A stretch of 64,000 nt of DNA from DASXYG01 sp036502625 (GTDB lineage Bacteria > Actinomycetota > Actinomycetes > Streptosporangiales > Streptosporangiaceae), in assembly GCA_036502625.1 (NCBI GenBank), contig DASXYG010000095.1, forward strand, positions 124,001 through 188,000, read 5' to 3'. The translations under genes were made by a program, and so were the position numbers. The notes below the pieces were generated by a model. It was given only the letters and a program-made list of their open reading frames with translations. It was not told the origin of the DNA and made no database searches. Positions within the stretch are counted from its first letter, which is position 1. Every line of letters begins with the position of its first letter. This document shows positions 1-8,071 of the stretch, one piece after another.

Positions 1-1
1 G

Positions 2-643
2 AGCTACACCGACGCCGGCGGACCGAGCCGGATGGCCGAGGGCGGCCCGATCCCGCACGGCATCGTCGCGCTCGACGCGGCCCGCCGGGAGTGGGCGCCG
101 TGGTCCGGCCTGACGCACCCGACGCTGTTCTGCTCCTACGGCGTGGCCGACCTCGACGCCGCCGTCGAACGGGTGCGCACCGCGGGCGGCCAGGCGAGCG
201 ACCCGGGCGAGACACCGTACGGCCGCATCGCCAACTGCGCCGACGACCAGGGCGCGCCGTTCGCGCTGCACGAGAACGGCCCCGAGGCGCGGCGCCCGCC
301 GCTGAACGGCGGCGGCCAGGGCGACATCGCCTACCTGACCATGCAGGTCGTCGACGCGCGGCGGGCACGCGACTTCTACGGCTCGCTGTTCGGCTGGACG
401 TTCACCCCGGGCCGCGTCGAGGAGGGCTGGGAGCCGCACGACCCGGCCCCGATGACCGGCATGCACGGCGGCCACGACCACGCGGCCCAGGTGCCGATGT
501 ACCTGGTCGACGACGTGGCCGCGGCGGTCGGCCGGGTGCGCGCGTCCGGCGGCACGTCCACCGAGCCGTCGCGGCAGCCGTACGGCCTGACCGCCGAATG
601 CACCGACGACCAGGGCATGCCGTTCTCCCTCGGCGCGCTCTGA
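2..643 (+). CDS. VOC (glyoxalase/bleomycin-resistance) family protein, 5' partial
   Basis: The frame is open from base 2, so the true start lies before the window; an internal ATG at 32 is probably not the start. Two VOC modules lie in tandem: the first ends in a TPYGRIANCADDQGAPF segment, the second begins near RARDFYGSLFGW and ends in a parallel QPYGLTAECTDDQGMPF segment. The repeated DDQG-PF ending marks an internally duplicated VOC protein, a fold that usually makes a small metal- or ligand-binding pocket. The substrate is unknown. Typical members run about 250 aa, so only the beginning of the first module is missing. It ends 76 bp before the permease gene on the same strand. Confidence 0.8.
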   Translation, partial: SYTDAGGPSRMAEGGPIPHGIVALDAARREWAPWSGLTHPTLFCSYGVADLDAAVERVRTAGGQASDPGETPYGRIANCADDQGAPFALHENGPEARRPPLNGGGQGDIAYLTMQVVDARRARDFYGSLFGWTFTPGRVEEGWEPHDPAPMTGMHGGHDHAAQVPMYLVDDVAAAVGRVRASGGTSTEPSRQPYGLTAECTDDQGMPFSLGAL

Positions 644-719
644 ACGGATCCGCGGGCCCGACGGCATCAATCCGGACACGGGGGAACCGCGGGGCGCCGG
701 GTCCGGCGAGAATGCGGGC

Positions 720-2339
720 GTGACTGAGGCGATGCCCCGTTCCGTGCCCGTTCGCGACCCGAATCCCGGCTGGGGGTTGCTGCTGGCGGCGCCGGCGTTC
801 CTGCTCTGGCTGTTCGGGCTCGTGCCGCCGGTCGTGTCGACCCTGTACCTGAGCCTGACCAGCACCGGGGGCATCAGCGGGCGCGGAAGGTTCGTGGGGG
901 CGGCGAACTACGGGCAGTTGTTCGACGACGGGGTGTTCGGGCGGGCCGCCGGGTTCACGGTGCTGGTCGTCGTCGTACGGGTGGTGGCCGTGGCCGTGGT
1001 GCCGCCGCTGCTGGCCTGGGGCACCGTGGCGCTCGGCCGGCGGGTCGCGATCCCGCTGGCCGTGGTGTTCGCGGTGCCACTGGCGTTCGCGACGCCCGCG
1101 TTCGCGGCCATCGCGAACCAGGTGGGGGCCGCGCCGGGGGCGCTGGCCTCGACGGGCGGCGCGCGGGCCACGGTGCTCGGCACCGGCGGCACGTACGCGC
1201 TGCTGTACGCCTGCGGGATCGGCCTGGTCGTGCTGACGGCGGCGTTGCGCGCCGAGACGCGGCCGGGACGCAGCGGACTGCTCGGCCGTCCGTTCGTCAC
1301 CGCGTGGGCGGTGGGCGTGCTGGCCGCCGCGGCGTACGGGCTTCAGGCGTTCACCGGGGTCAACGTCATGACCGGCGGCGGCCCGGCGAACGCCACCGAA
1401 ACGCTCGGGTCGCACGCGCTCGCCGTGGGCCTCCAGGACGCACAGTTCGGCTACTCCGCCGCCGTCGAGGTGACGTTCCTGCTGCCCGTTCTGCTGCTCG
1501 GCCTGTGCGCCGGGGCGCTCGTGATCGCGAATCGGGCCGCGCTCGACCCGCGCCCGGACCTCGGGCCGCGGCGTCCCGCAGGGAACCCCGCGGCCTGGGT
1601 GGCCGGCGGCGTCGCGCTGCTGGTCGCGCTCGTCGTGTGGGGCCGCGGCCTGTGGCCGGTCGCCGCGGGCTGGAGCGGCCGGCCGGTCCAGGGCGTCAGC
1701 GCCGGCGGCGCCGTGTTCCGCGTGCTCCTGCACGACCTCCCGTCCACGCTCCTCGTGGTCGTGGTGGCGCTGGCCGCCGCGTTCGGCATCGTCGCGTTCC
1801 GCCCGCTCGGCCGTGGCGGCTTGTGGCTGCTGCTGCCGTTCGCGCCGTGGCTGTTCCTCACGACGGTCGCGCAGGCGCCCGCCCTGTTCCTGGCGTACGC
1901 GCACGGCACGGTGCAGCGCCCGTTCGCGCACCTCCAGCCGGCGCTCGGCCTGCTGCCGATCCTGCTGTTCGCCTTCGTCATCCTGCTGCGCGGCCTGGAA
2001 CCCCGCTGGCGCGCGGCCCGCGCACGCCGGGAACCGGGCGCCTTCGCCCGGCACGTACTGGCGCCGGGCTGGCTCGCCGCGCTCGGCGTGTCCGCGGGCG
2101 CCTTCCTCGCCGTGACGCACGAGTACGTGACCGCCTGGATGACCGTCCCCGACCCGCAGGACCAGCCGCTCCCCCTCGCCGTGGTCCGCGCCGGCCAGAC
2201 GGTCTTCGCGTCACGCGGCGCCGCCGTCACCCGCCCCGACCTGCCGCTCGCCGTCCTCACGTTCGCGGTGATCGCCGTGGTCGCGGCGTGGCTCGCCGGA
2301 CGCGCCGTGCTCCGCGACGGCACCGCCGAACCGCGCTGA
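720..2339 (+). CDS. Fused MalF/MalG-like sugar ABC transporter permease, orphan and degenerate
   Basis: 539 aa, GTG start. Very hydrophobic with about 11-12 membrane spans. The first half resembles MalF-type (binding-protein-dependent transport) permeases: an N-terminal span, an ANYGQLF segment and, at residues about 217-227, the MTGGGPANATE loop followed by FGYSAAVEV, typical of the C-terminal end of MalF. The second half (from about residue 300) repeats a shorter permease-like layout, suggesting a MalF-MalG fusion. Oddly, the EAA loop that docks the ATPase, expected some 50 residues before the TGGGP loop, is replaced by a short ALRAETRPGRSG stretch. No binding protein or ATPase is nearby. 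It may be a decayed or repurposed transporter; the membrane location is firm, transport activity is not. Confidence 0.6.
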   Translation: MTEAMPRSVPVRDPNPGWGLLLAAPAFLLWLFGLVPPVVSTLYLSLTSTGGISGRGRFVGAANYGQLFDDGVFGRAAGFTVLVVVVRVVAVAVVPPLLAWGTVALGRRVAIPLAVVFAVPLAFATPAFAAIANQVGAAPGALASTGGARATVLGTGGTYALLYACGIGLVVLTAALRAETRPGRSGLLGRPFVTAWAVGVLAAAAYGLQAFTGVNVMTGGGPANATETLGSHALAVGLQDAQFGYSAAVEVTFLLPVLLLGLCAGALVIANRAALDPRPDLGPRRPAGNPAAWVAGGVALLVALVVWGRGLWPVAAGWSGRPVQGVSAGGAVFRVLLHDLPSTLLVVVVALAAAFGIVAFRPLGRGGLWLLLPFAPWLFLTTVAQAPALFLAYAHGTVQRPFAHLQPALGLLPILLFAFVILLRGLEPRWRAARARREPGAFARHVLAPGWLAALGVSAGAFLAVTHEYVTAWMTVPDPQDQPLPLAVVRAGQTVFASRGAAVTRPDLPLAVLTFAVIAVVAAWLAGRAVLRDGTAEPR

Positions 2340-3026
2340 TCAGGCCGTGACGAGGTGGTCGGCGGGCGTACGGGCGGTGTGGAAGTCCCAGTACAGGCGG
2401 GCGATGTCGGCGGGGTCCTTCAGCGTGGCGCCTTCGGGGGCGCCCGGCGTGCCGGCGATCCACGCGCCGATCGCGACGTGGCCGGCGTAGATCCCCTTGT
2501 CGGCCAGTGCGGCGTTGAGGGTGAGGGCCCATTTGCGCAGGGCCGCGCCCGCCATTCCGGCGCTGACGAAGACCGGCGCGGGGGTGACCGAGGAGGCGCC
2601 GGTGGTGTACAGCAGCGTTCCGGTCCCGGCGGCCAGCATCGCCGGGAGCACCGCGCGGGTCGCGGTGATCGCGCCGTAGCAGATGCTCTCGATCTGCGGA
2701 CCGAGGTTGTCCGCGGTGACGTCGAGCGCGCCGGTGCCGCGTACGCCCTCGCCGCTCCCGGCGGCCGGCGCGGAGTAGTGGAGCACGTCGACCCGGCCGA
2801 ACCGGGCCGCGGCGCCGTCCAGGGCGGCGGCCAGTGCGGACGGGTCGGCGGCGTCGGCGGGGAAGCCGGCCGCGTTGACGCCCTCGGTGGCGAGCTCCCC
2901 GGTGAGCTCGCCGAGCCGCCGCTTCGAGCGGGCGATCAGCGCGACGTCGAAGCCGTGGCGGCCGAAGATCCTCCCGAGGGACAGGCCGAGGCGGGGCCCG
3001 GCGGCGACGAGTGCGATTGCGGGCAT
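2340..3026 (-). CDS. SDR-fold protein lacking the usual catalytic YxxxK
   Basis: 228 aa. A Rossmann start (IALVAAGPRLGLSLG, a GxxxGxxxG variant of the cofactor loop), an IARSKRRL segment after beta-2 that would suit NADP, and a DVLHYSAPA stretch in place of NNAG. The serine region is YTTGASSVTPAP, but where YSASK is expected the sequence reads VSAGM, so both the catalytic Tyr and Lys are absent. It therefore binds a nucleotide at most, or catalyses something other than classical SDR redox chemistry. Divergent from the LysR gene at 3136, a usual arrangement for a regulator and its target. Stop codon abuts the permease stop (convergent, no gap). Confidence 0.75.
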   Translation of the reverse strand: MPAIALVAAGPRLGLSLGRIFGRHGFDVALIARSKRRLGELTGELATEGVNAAGFPADAADPSALAAALDGAAARFGRVDVLHYSAPAAGSGEGVRGTGALDVTADNLGPQIESICYGAITATRAVLPAMLAAGTGTLLYTTGASSVTPAPVFVSAGMAGAALRKWALTLNAALADKGIYAGHVAIGAWIAGTPGAPEGATLKDPADIARLYWDFHTARTPADHLVTA

Positions 3027-3078
3027 GGCGGTCTCCCTGGTTGACGGGTGCCGTGCGGGCGGGACGGCCTCACCTCAT

Positions 3079-3086
3079 CACCGGTG
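3079..3086. promoter_or_regulatory. Palindrome CACCGGTG in the SDR/LysR divergent promoter region
   Basis: The 109-bp gap between the divergent starts (3026 and 3136) holds this perfect 8-bp palindrome in a less GC-rich patch. It is a candidate part of a LysR binding site, but short and unsupported by a second copy. Confidence 0.25.
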
Positions 3087-3135
3087 TTCGCGGCGCGTCC
3101 AAGACCGGCCGGGCCGCGATCGATAACCTGGCGGA

Positions 3136-3984
3136 ATGGATCGGTTGGAGACACGGGAGCTGGCGTACTTCCTGGCGGCGGCCGACGAACTGCACTTCGG
3201 CCGCGCCGCGGCCCGGCTGGGCATCGCGCAGCCCGCGCTGTCCAAGACGATCCGTCAACTGGAACGCCGGCTGGGCGTCACGCTGCTCGAACGGACCAGC
3301 CGCACGGTCGCGCTGACCGAGGCCGGCCGGGTGCTCGCCCGCGAGGCACGTGTCGTCCTGGACGCGGTGTCCGCCGCGGCGCTCCGTACCCGGCGGGCCG
3401 GCACCCGCGACCCGCGCCTGATGCTGGCCATGAAGCCCGGCGGCGACGCGGGCCTGCTCCCGGCGATCCTGGCCGCGTTCGAACGCGAGCCCGAGGCGAT
3501 GCCGGTCGAGGTGGCCTTCGGCGCCGACAGCGCGCGCATGCTGCGCGAAGGCCAGGCGGACGCGGCCCTGCTGTACGCCCCGCCCGACGATCTGCGCGGC
3601 CTGGACACCGAGACCCTGCTGACCGAGCCCCCGGTAGCCGTGCTGCCCACGACCCACCCCCTCGCGCACCGCCCGACCCTCCGAATGACCGACCTGGCAG
3701 CCGAGCGCCTCCACCGAAAGCCCGCCGATCCCGGCGAGATGACGAGCATCACCGAACTGATGCACCTGATCGCCCTGGGCCGCACGATAGCCGTACTCCC
3801 CCGGGTGCTGACCACACCCCTACGCGACGACCTGACCACCATCCCGATGGCCGACCTCCAGCCGGTCACCCTCCTCCTCGCCTGGCCCGCCCACAGCACC
3901 TCCCCGTCCGTAGCGGCCCTCGCCCGCGCCGCCGCGGCCGCCGTACGCCCCACCGCGGCTCCTCCCGGACGGTCGGCGGACTAG
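3136..3984 (+). CDS. LysR-family transcriptional regulator
   Basis: 282 aa. N-terminal winged helix (residues about 4-62) with the classic LysR signature ELAYFLAAADELHFGRAA, AQPALSKTIRQLERRLG and LLERTSRTVALTEAG, followed by a periplasmic-binding-protein-like effector domain from about residue 90. This binding domain is slightly short (full-length LysR proteins are about 295-310 aa). Divergent from the SDR-like gene at 2340-3026, which it probably controls, and perhaps itself. Its TAG stop overlaps the opposite-strand stop of the nitronate monooxygenase gene. Confidence 0.9.
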   Translation: MDRLETRELAYFLAAADELHFGRAAARLGIAQPALSKTIRQLERRLGVTLLERTSRTVALTEAGRVLAREARVVLDAVSAAALRTRRAGTRDPRLMLAMKPGGDAGLLPAILAAFEREPEAMPVEVAFGADSARMLREGQADAALLYAPPDDLRGLDTETLLTEPPVAVLPTTHPLAHRPTLRMTDLAAERLHRKPADPGEMTSITELMHLIALGRTIAVLPRVLTTPLRDDLTTIPMADLQPVTLLLAWPAHSTSPSVAALARAAAAAVRPTAAPPGRSAD

Positions 3985-4940
3985 CGGCGGAGCGTTCGGG
4001 TCAGGGCCGCCTCCGCCTGGGCGGCCATGGCGGTGAGCAGGTCTTCCGCTGAGGGCCGGTCGGTGATGAGGTCGACGGCCTCGCCTGCCCAGACCGGTAG
4101 CGGGGGGACGGCGCCCCGTGCGACGTCGTCCTGGTAGTCGCGGCGGGCTTGCGGGTCGGCGGCGAGTTCGGGCTCGCGGTCGCGCCAGCGGTCCAGGTAG
4201 GGGTGGGGGAGGGTGCGGGCGGGGTACTTCGACGGCCACGGGGAGCCGCGGGCGATGTCCAGTACGGTGCTGCGCTCGGTGTCCTGGCCCCGGCCCTCGA
4301 GGATCGCCTTGGTGATCGAGGGGTCGACCAGGGCCTCGGTGGTGGCCTGGAAACGGGTGCCGACGAGCGCTCCGGCGGCACCCAGTACGAGCGCCGCGGC
4401 CACACCGCGCCCATCGGCGATCCCGCCCGCCGCCAGCACCGGCACCGGCGCGACGAGGTCCACCACCGCGGGCACGAACGGCAGCGTGGACCGCCCGCGC
4501 GCGGCTCCGTGCCCACCGCTCTCGGTCCCCTGGGCCACGATCACGTCGGCGCCGAGGTCCGCCGCGTGCCTGGCCTCGTCCAGATCCGTGACCTGGACGA
4601 TCAGCCGGGCCCCCGACCGGCGGATGAGCCGCGCGTACGGGCTCGGATCGCCGAAGGACAGCATCACCGCGCTGGGGCCGTAGCCCAGCGCCAGCTCCAC
4701 CGCGGCGCGATCGATCCCCCAGGTCTGGAACCCCACGCCCCACGGCCCCCCGGTGCCCGCGACGATCGCCACCTCACGGGCCAGCCACTCCGGATCCCCG
4801 CGCGCGCCGCCCAGAATCCCGAACCCGCCGCCACGGGAGACGGCCGCGGCCAGCGCGCCGCCGGCCGATCCGCCCATCGGCGCCAGCGCGATCGGGTACC
4901 GCACGCCGAACATCTCCGTGAACACCGTCGACAACGCCAT
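3981..4940 (-). CDS. Nitronate monooxygenase / 2-nitropropane dioxygenase family
   Basis: 319 aa, start chosen at the ATG giving MALSTVFTEMFGVRYPIALA, the normal family N-terminus; the frame stays open upstream but that part does not resemble the family. An FMN TIM barrel: APMGGSAGGALAAAVSRGGG at the start, IVAQGTESGGHGAARG with the catalytic-region His in the middle, and PVLAAGGIADGRGVAAAL plus GALVGTRFQAT as the FMN-phosphate loop. Class I enzymes oxidise alkyl nitronates to carbonyl plus nitrite; some relatives are FMN enoyl reductases. No obvious partner genes. Tail to tail with LysR. Confidence 0.88.
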   Translation of the reverse strand: MALSTVFTEMFGVRYPIALAPMGGSAGGALAAAVSRGGGFGILGGARGDPEWLAREVAIVAGTGGPWGVGFQTWGIDRAAVELALGYGPSAVMLSFGDPSPYARLIRRSGARLIVQVTDLDEARHAADLGADVIVAQGTESGGHGAARGRSTLPFVPAVVDLVAPVPVLAAGGIADGRGVAAALVLGAAGALVGTRFQATTEALVDPSITKAILEGRGQDTERSTVLDIARGSPWPSKYPARTLPHPYLDRWRDREPELAADPQARRDYQDDVARGAVPPLPVWAGEAVDLITDRPSAEDLLTAMAAQAEAALTRTLRR

Positions 4941-5072
4941 GGCCCCATCATCGCCGCCCGTACGGCGGACGGTGTAGCTGGACGTTGGCCGGTGGTTCGT
5001 CCCGTTCATGCCGGGGCGTCGACTGGTGGTCGGGGCGCGGCGGCACACTGGGGCACCCGATGAGGAATCGAG

Positions 5073-5945
5073 TTGCCGGACGTGGACGTCACGATTCTGG
5101 GTTGCCGGTCGGGCATGCCGGCCGACGGCCAAGCCAGTTCCGGATATCTGGTCGCGCTGGGCGATGACGCGCGGCCGACGCGGCTGCTGCTGGACTGCGG
5201 GCCGGGTACGGCGACCGCGTTGAGCGCGCTGGTCGAGCCGCGCGCCCTGGACGCCGTCGTGATCAGCCACGCGCACCTCGACCACTGCTACGACCTGCTG
5301 CCGATCGGCAAGACGCTGCTCGCGGGGGCACTGGGCTATCCCGCGGCCGGGGAGCGGCCGCAGACCGACGTACGGCTGCCGCGCGTCCCCCTGTACGTCC
5401 CGGCGGGTTCGGCGGACGTCTTCCATCGGCTCGCCGCGCTCTTCCCCGTGACCACAATGCCGGCGCTGGACCGGGCGTTCGAGCTGGCCTTCGACATGCG
5501 CGAGTACCGGCCGGGCGACCTGCTCACGGTCGGCCCCGCCGAGGTGCGGCTGGAGCTGCTGGCGCACGCGTCACCGAACTGCGGCATGCGGATCCGCTGC
5601 GGCGACCAGACGCTCGCGTACACCGGCGACACCGGCCGCACCCCCGCGCTGCGCACCCTGGCCGACGGCGTGGACCTGCTGCTCGCCGAGTGCACGCTGA
5701 GCGAACCCGACACCGGCCCGCACGGCCACCTGTGCGCCGACGACGCCGCCGAGGTCGCGGCCGGCGCGGCGGCCGGGCAGCTCGTGCTCACGCACTTCAG
5801 CTCGGCCGACCCTGACTGGCTGGAGGAGAGCCGGAGGCGTGCCGCCGCGCGCTTCGGCGGCCCCGTGCACCTCGCGGCTCCGGGCGCCCGCTTCCCTGTA
5901 CGGCCCACGTGCGGTGCAGGATCGTCCACCACAGGTAGAGGGTGA
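5073..5945 (+). CDS. MBL-fold metallo-hydrolase (RNase Z-like)
   Basis: 290 aa from a TTG at 5073 preceded by GAGGAA at 5062-5067. Starts as a typical MBL protein (VDVTILGCRSGMPADGQASSGY), carries the metal motif ISHAHLDHCYDL (HxHxDH), a later YTGDTGRTPAL with the bridging Asp, LLAECTLSE, and a C-terminal VLTHFSS with the last His. This order fits the RNase Z/arylsulfatase-like branch; substrate unknown. The last 40 or so residues run into the opposite-strand DUF3159 gene, giving a 149-bp tail-to-tail overlap; the natural family end would be near APGARFPV, so the last 14 residues look like read-through. Confidence 0.8.
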   Translation: MPDVDVTILGCRSGMPADGQASSGYLVALGDDARPTRLLLDCGPGTATALSALVEPRALDAVVISHAHLDHCYDLLPIGKTLLAGALGYPAAGERPQTDVRLPRVPLYVPAGSADVFHRLAALFPVTTMPALDRAFELAFDMREYRPGDLLTVGPAEVRLELLAHASPNCGMRIRCGDQTLAYTGDTGRTPALRTLADGVDLLLAECTLSEPDTGPHGHLCADDAAEVAAGAAAGQLVLTHFSSADPDWLEESRRRAAARFGGPVHLAAPGARFPVRPTCGAGSSTTGRG

Positions 5946-6564
5946 CCGCGAACAGCGGCCAGCCAAGGACCTGCACGATCGCCAGCCCGACCAGGTTGCC
6001 GGTGACGTAGAACCCCACCTGGGCCACCGATACGAGGACGTCACGGCCGGCCCACACCGCCGTGCACGCCTGGTACGCGCGCATGCTCCGGCGGTCCCCG
6101 CGCCAGGCGAGCCGCTGCCCGAGAAGGGGCCCGACGAGCATCCCCACCAGTGGCCACCGGATCACGATCGTGGTCAGCAGCGCCACGCTCAGCGCGACAC
6201 TGCGGATGATGGCCGGCAGGAAGAAGCCCTCGGGCGTACCGGTCGCCGCGGCGAGCAGGCCCGACGCCACGATGGTGCCGAGCCCGGTGACCGCCTGCCA
6301 GAACGGCTGCCGGCGCGCCAGCCGGTAGACCGTGACGAGCGCGGCGGGCACCACCGCGGACCCGATCGCGGTCGGCAGGCTGCCGGTGATCGCGTAGGCG
6401 GCGACGTACAGCACGTGCGGGAGCACCATGTCCCCCGCGCCGCGCCAGCTCCCGATGAGCCGGAACGGCGGCCGGTCCGGCTCGGCCAGCAGCCGCAGCA
6501 GCGTGCCGCGCAGCCGGTCGACGCGGGACCGCCCGGCCCGTACGGACCGCGGGCCGCCGGCCAT
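5797..6564 (-). CDS. DUF3159-family integral membrane protein
   Basis: 255 aa, ATG at 6564 overlapping the P450 stop as TGATG, so translation is probably coupled to the upstream P450. Five to six predicted membrane spans, with family-like segments LPHVLYVAAYAITGSLPTAI, GTPEGFFLPAIIRSVALSVA, WPLVGMLVGPLLGQ, RSMRAYQACTAVW and a final LYLWWTILHRTW. DUF3159 proteins are actinobacterial membrane proteins of unknown function. The basic, proline-rich tail after HRTW has no resemblance to the family and lies in the overlap with the MBL gene, so the ancestral stop has probably been lost. Confidence 0.75.
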   Translation of the reverse strand: MAGGPRSVRAGRSRVDRLRGTLLRLLAEPDRPPFRLIGSWRGAGDMVLPHVLYVAAYAITGSLPTAIGSAVVPAALVTVYRLARRQPFWQAVTGLGTIVASGLLAAATGTPEGFFLPAIIRSVALSVALLTTIVIRWPLVGMLVGPLLGQRLAWRGDRRSMRAYQACTAVWAGRDVLVSVAQVGFYVTGNLVGLAIVQVLGWPLFAVTLYLWWTILHRTWAVQGSGRPEPRGARGRRSARRHASGSPPASQGRPS

Positions 6565-7763
6565 CACCAGGTCACCGGCAGCGCGTGCAGCCCGTACACG
6601 CCGGTGGCGGGCTTGAACGGCAGGCGGTCGACGGACTCGGCCAGCCGCAGCGCGGGGACGCGCTCGAACAGCGTACGGAGGACGATCTCCAGCTCGGCGT
6701 GGGCGAGATGCTGCCCGACGCACTGGTGCGGCCCGTAGCCGAACGCGACGTGCGGGCGGGCGTTCCGGTGGATGTCGAGCCGGTCGGGGTCCGCGAAGAC
6801 GCCGCCGTCGCGGTCGGCGGAGCCGAGGACGAGGATCATCCCCTCGCCCTCGCGGATGCGCTCGCCGCCGATCTCGATGTCGGCGGTGGCGACGCGGGTC
6901 GTGCCGTGGTCGACGATGCTGAAGAACCGCAGCAGCTCGTCGACGGCCCGCGGCCAGAGCTCGGGCGCGCCGCGGAGCGCCTCGAGCTGGCCGGGATTCT
7001 CCAGCAGGCCCACGACGCCCAGGGAGATCATGTTGGCCGTGGTCTCGTGGCCGGCCATGAGCAGCACGCGGCCGAGCCGGACCAGCCAGTCGTGGTCGTA
7101 GCAGCCTGCTTCGCGGTACTTCACGATCAGCCGCCCCAGCAGGTCCTCGCCCGGGTCGGCCTCGTGCCCGGCCACCAGATGATCAAGATAGGCGTCCAGC
7201 GCCTCGCTCGCCGCACGCCTCGCTTCGACGCCGTCCCCCTGGCCGCTCAGCGCCGTCGTGTTCCGCTGGAACACCGCGCGATCGGCGTACGGCACGCCGA
7301 GCAGTTCGCAGATCGCCAGGGACGGCACCGGTAAGGCCAGCGCACGCACCAGGTCGGCGGGGCGGTCGCCGGCGAGCAGGGCGTCGACGTGCGTATCGAC
7401 GATCTCCTGGATGCGCGGCCGCATCCGGGCGACCCGCTTGACCGTGAAGTCCCCGAGCACCATGCGCCGGTGCCACGTGTGCTCGGGCGGGTCCGTCCCG
7501 AGCAGGACGGGGTTGGTGCGGTCGGCGGCCGGCCGCAGCAGCGGGAACCCCGGCTGCGTACGGTCGGTGCTCACGTGCGGGTCGGCGAGCAGCCGCCGTA
7601 CGTGGTCGTGCCGGGTGACCAGCCAGGCGGACACGCCCGTCGGGAGCGTCACCCGGCAGATCGGCCGCCGGTCGCGCAGTTCGGCGTATTCGCGCGGCGG
7701 ATGCAGCGGGCACGTTTTCCGCATCGGGAATTCCGGGCCGCTTTCGGTCATCGCGTCGGCCAT
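6564..7763 (-). CDS. Cytochrome P450
   Basis: 399 aa; ATG at 7763 chosen because GGAG lies about 8 bp upstream and the protein then has normal bacterial P450 length. Key motifs: I-helix LLMAGHETTANMI, the ExxR region VDELLRF, and the haem loop FGYGPHQCVGQ with the axial Cys near residue 345. The C-terminus ends ALPVTW. It is closely similar to the second P450 at 45828-47054 (shared PVPSL-ICELLG, HETTANMISLGV, LPFK and final LPVTW), so both belong to one subfamily resembling CYP105-type class I enzymes. No ferredoxin is adjacent; it may use the one at 47065. Coupled to the DUF3159 gene downstream. Confidence 0.93.
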   Translation of the reverse strand: MADAMTESGPEFPMRKTCPLHPPREYAELRDRRPICRVTLPTGVSAWLVTRHDHVRRLLADPHVSTDRTQPGFPLLRPAADRTNPVLLGTDPPEHTWHRRMVLGDFTVKRVARMRPRIQEIVDTHVDALLAGDRPADLVRALALPVPSLAICELLGVPYADRAVFQRNTTALSGQGDGVEARRAASEALDAYLDHLVAGHEADPGEDLLGRLIVKYREAGCYDHDWLVRLGRVLLMAGHETTANMISLGVVGLLENPGQLEALRGAPELWPRAVDELLRFFSIVDHGTTRVATADIEIGGERIREGEGMILVLGSADRDGGVFADPDRLDIHRNARPHVAFGYGPHQCVGQHLAHAELEIVLRTLFERVPALRLAESVDRLPFKPATGVYGLHALPVTW

Positions 7764-8071
7764 GCGGGCTCTCCGATCTCGTCCTGAATGATGTCCACGT
7801 CGGCACGATGACCTGGCCGGCTGGAAGAACCCTGGGAAACGCTGAGCATTTTCCAAGAAGACCGAACCCTCGCCCACCTGGCCTGACGTGGAAAAGCGCG
7901 CACCGCATCGCCGCGCGATCGAGTGGACGATCTCCCAATTCCAGGAATGTTCACAGGTCCCATCCGGCCGTCGCGTGCAAGGGTGGGAATTCGAATTCCA
8001 CCGGTTAATACGTCCGGCGAATCCTGCGCACCACCGCCCCGTACCGGGGCCGACCGGTAAGGAGACACCGC
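7764..8071. other. 308-bp divergent intergenic region between P450 and secreted hydrolase
   Basis: No convincing gene. It is less GC-rich than its surroundings and must hold the P450 promoter (minus strand) and the hydrolase promoter (plus strand). A perfect 14-bp palindrome lies at 7986-7999 and a TTAATA (8005-8010) could be the hydrolase -10. AAGGAG at about 8059-8064 is the ribosome binding site for the hydrolase. Confidence 0.6.
7986..7999. promoter_or_regulatory. Perfect 14-bp palindrome, candidate operator
   Basis: GGAATTCGAATTCC is its own reverse complement and is AT-rich in a GC-rich genome. It sits 72 bp before the hydrolase start and 5 bp before a TTAATA element, where a repressor would block the promoter. 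The cognate regulator is not evident. Confidence 0.4.

Noticed and set aside
402..2120. 572-residue open frame on the minus strand opposite the permease
   Set aside because: Extremely Arg/Gly/Gln/His-rich without family features; an artefact of high GC content opposite a real membrane-protein gene.
4941..5567. N-terminal extension of the nitronate monooxygenase frame
   Set aside because: Overlaps the MBL gene on the other strand, and family homology begins at the ATG at 4940.
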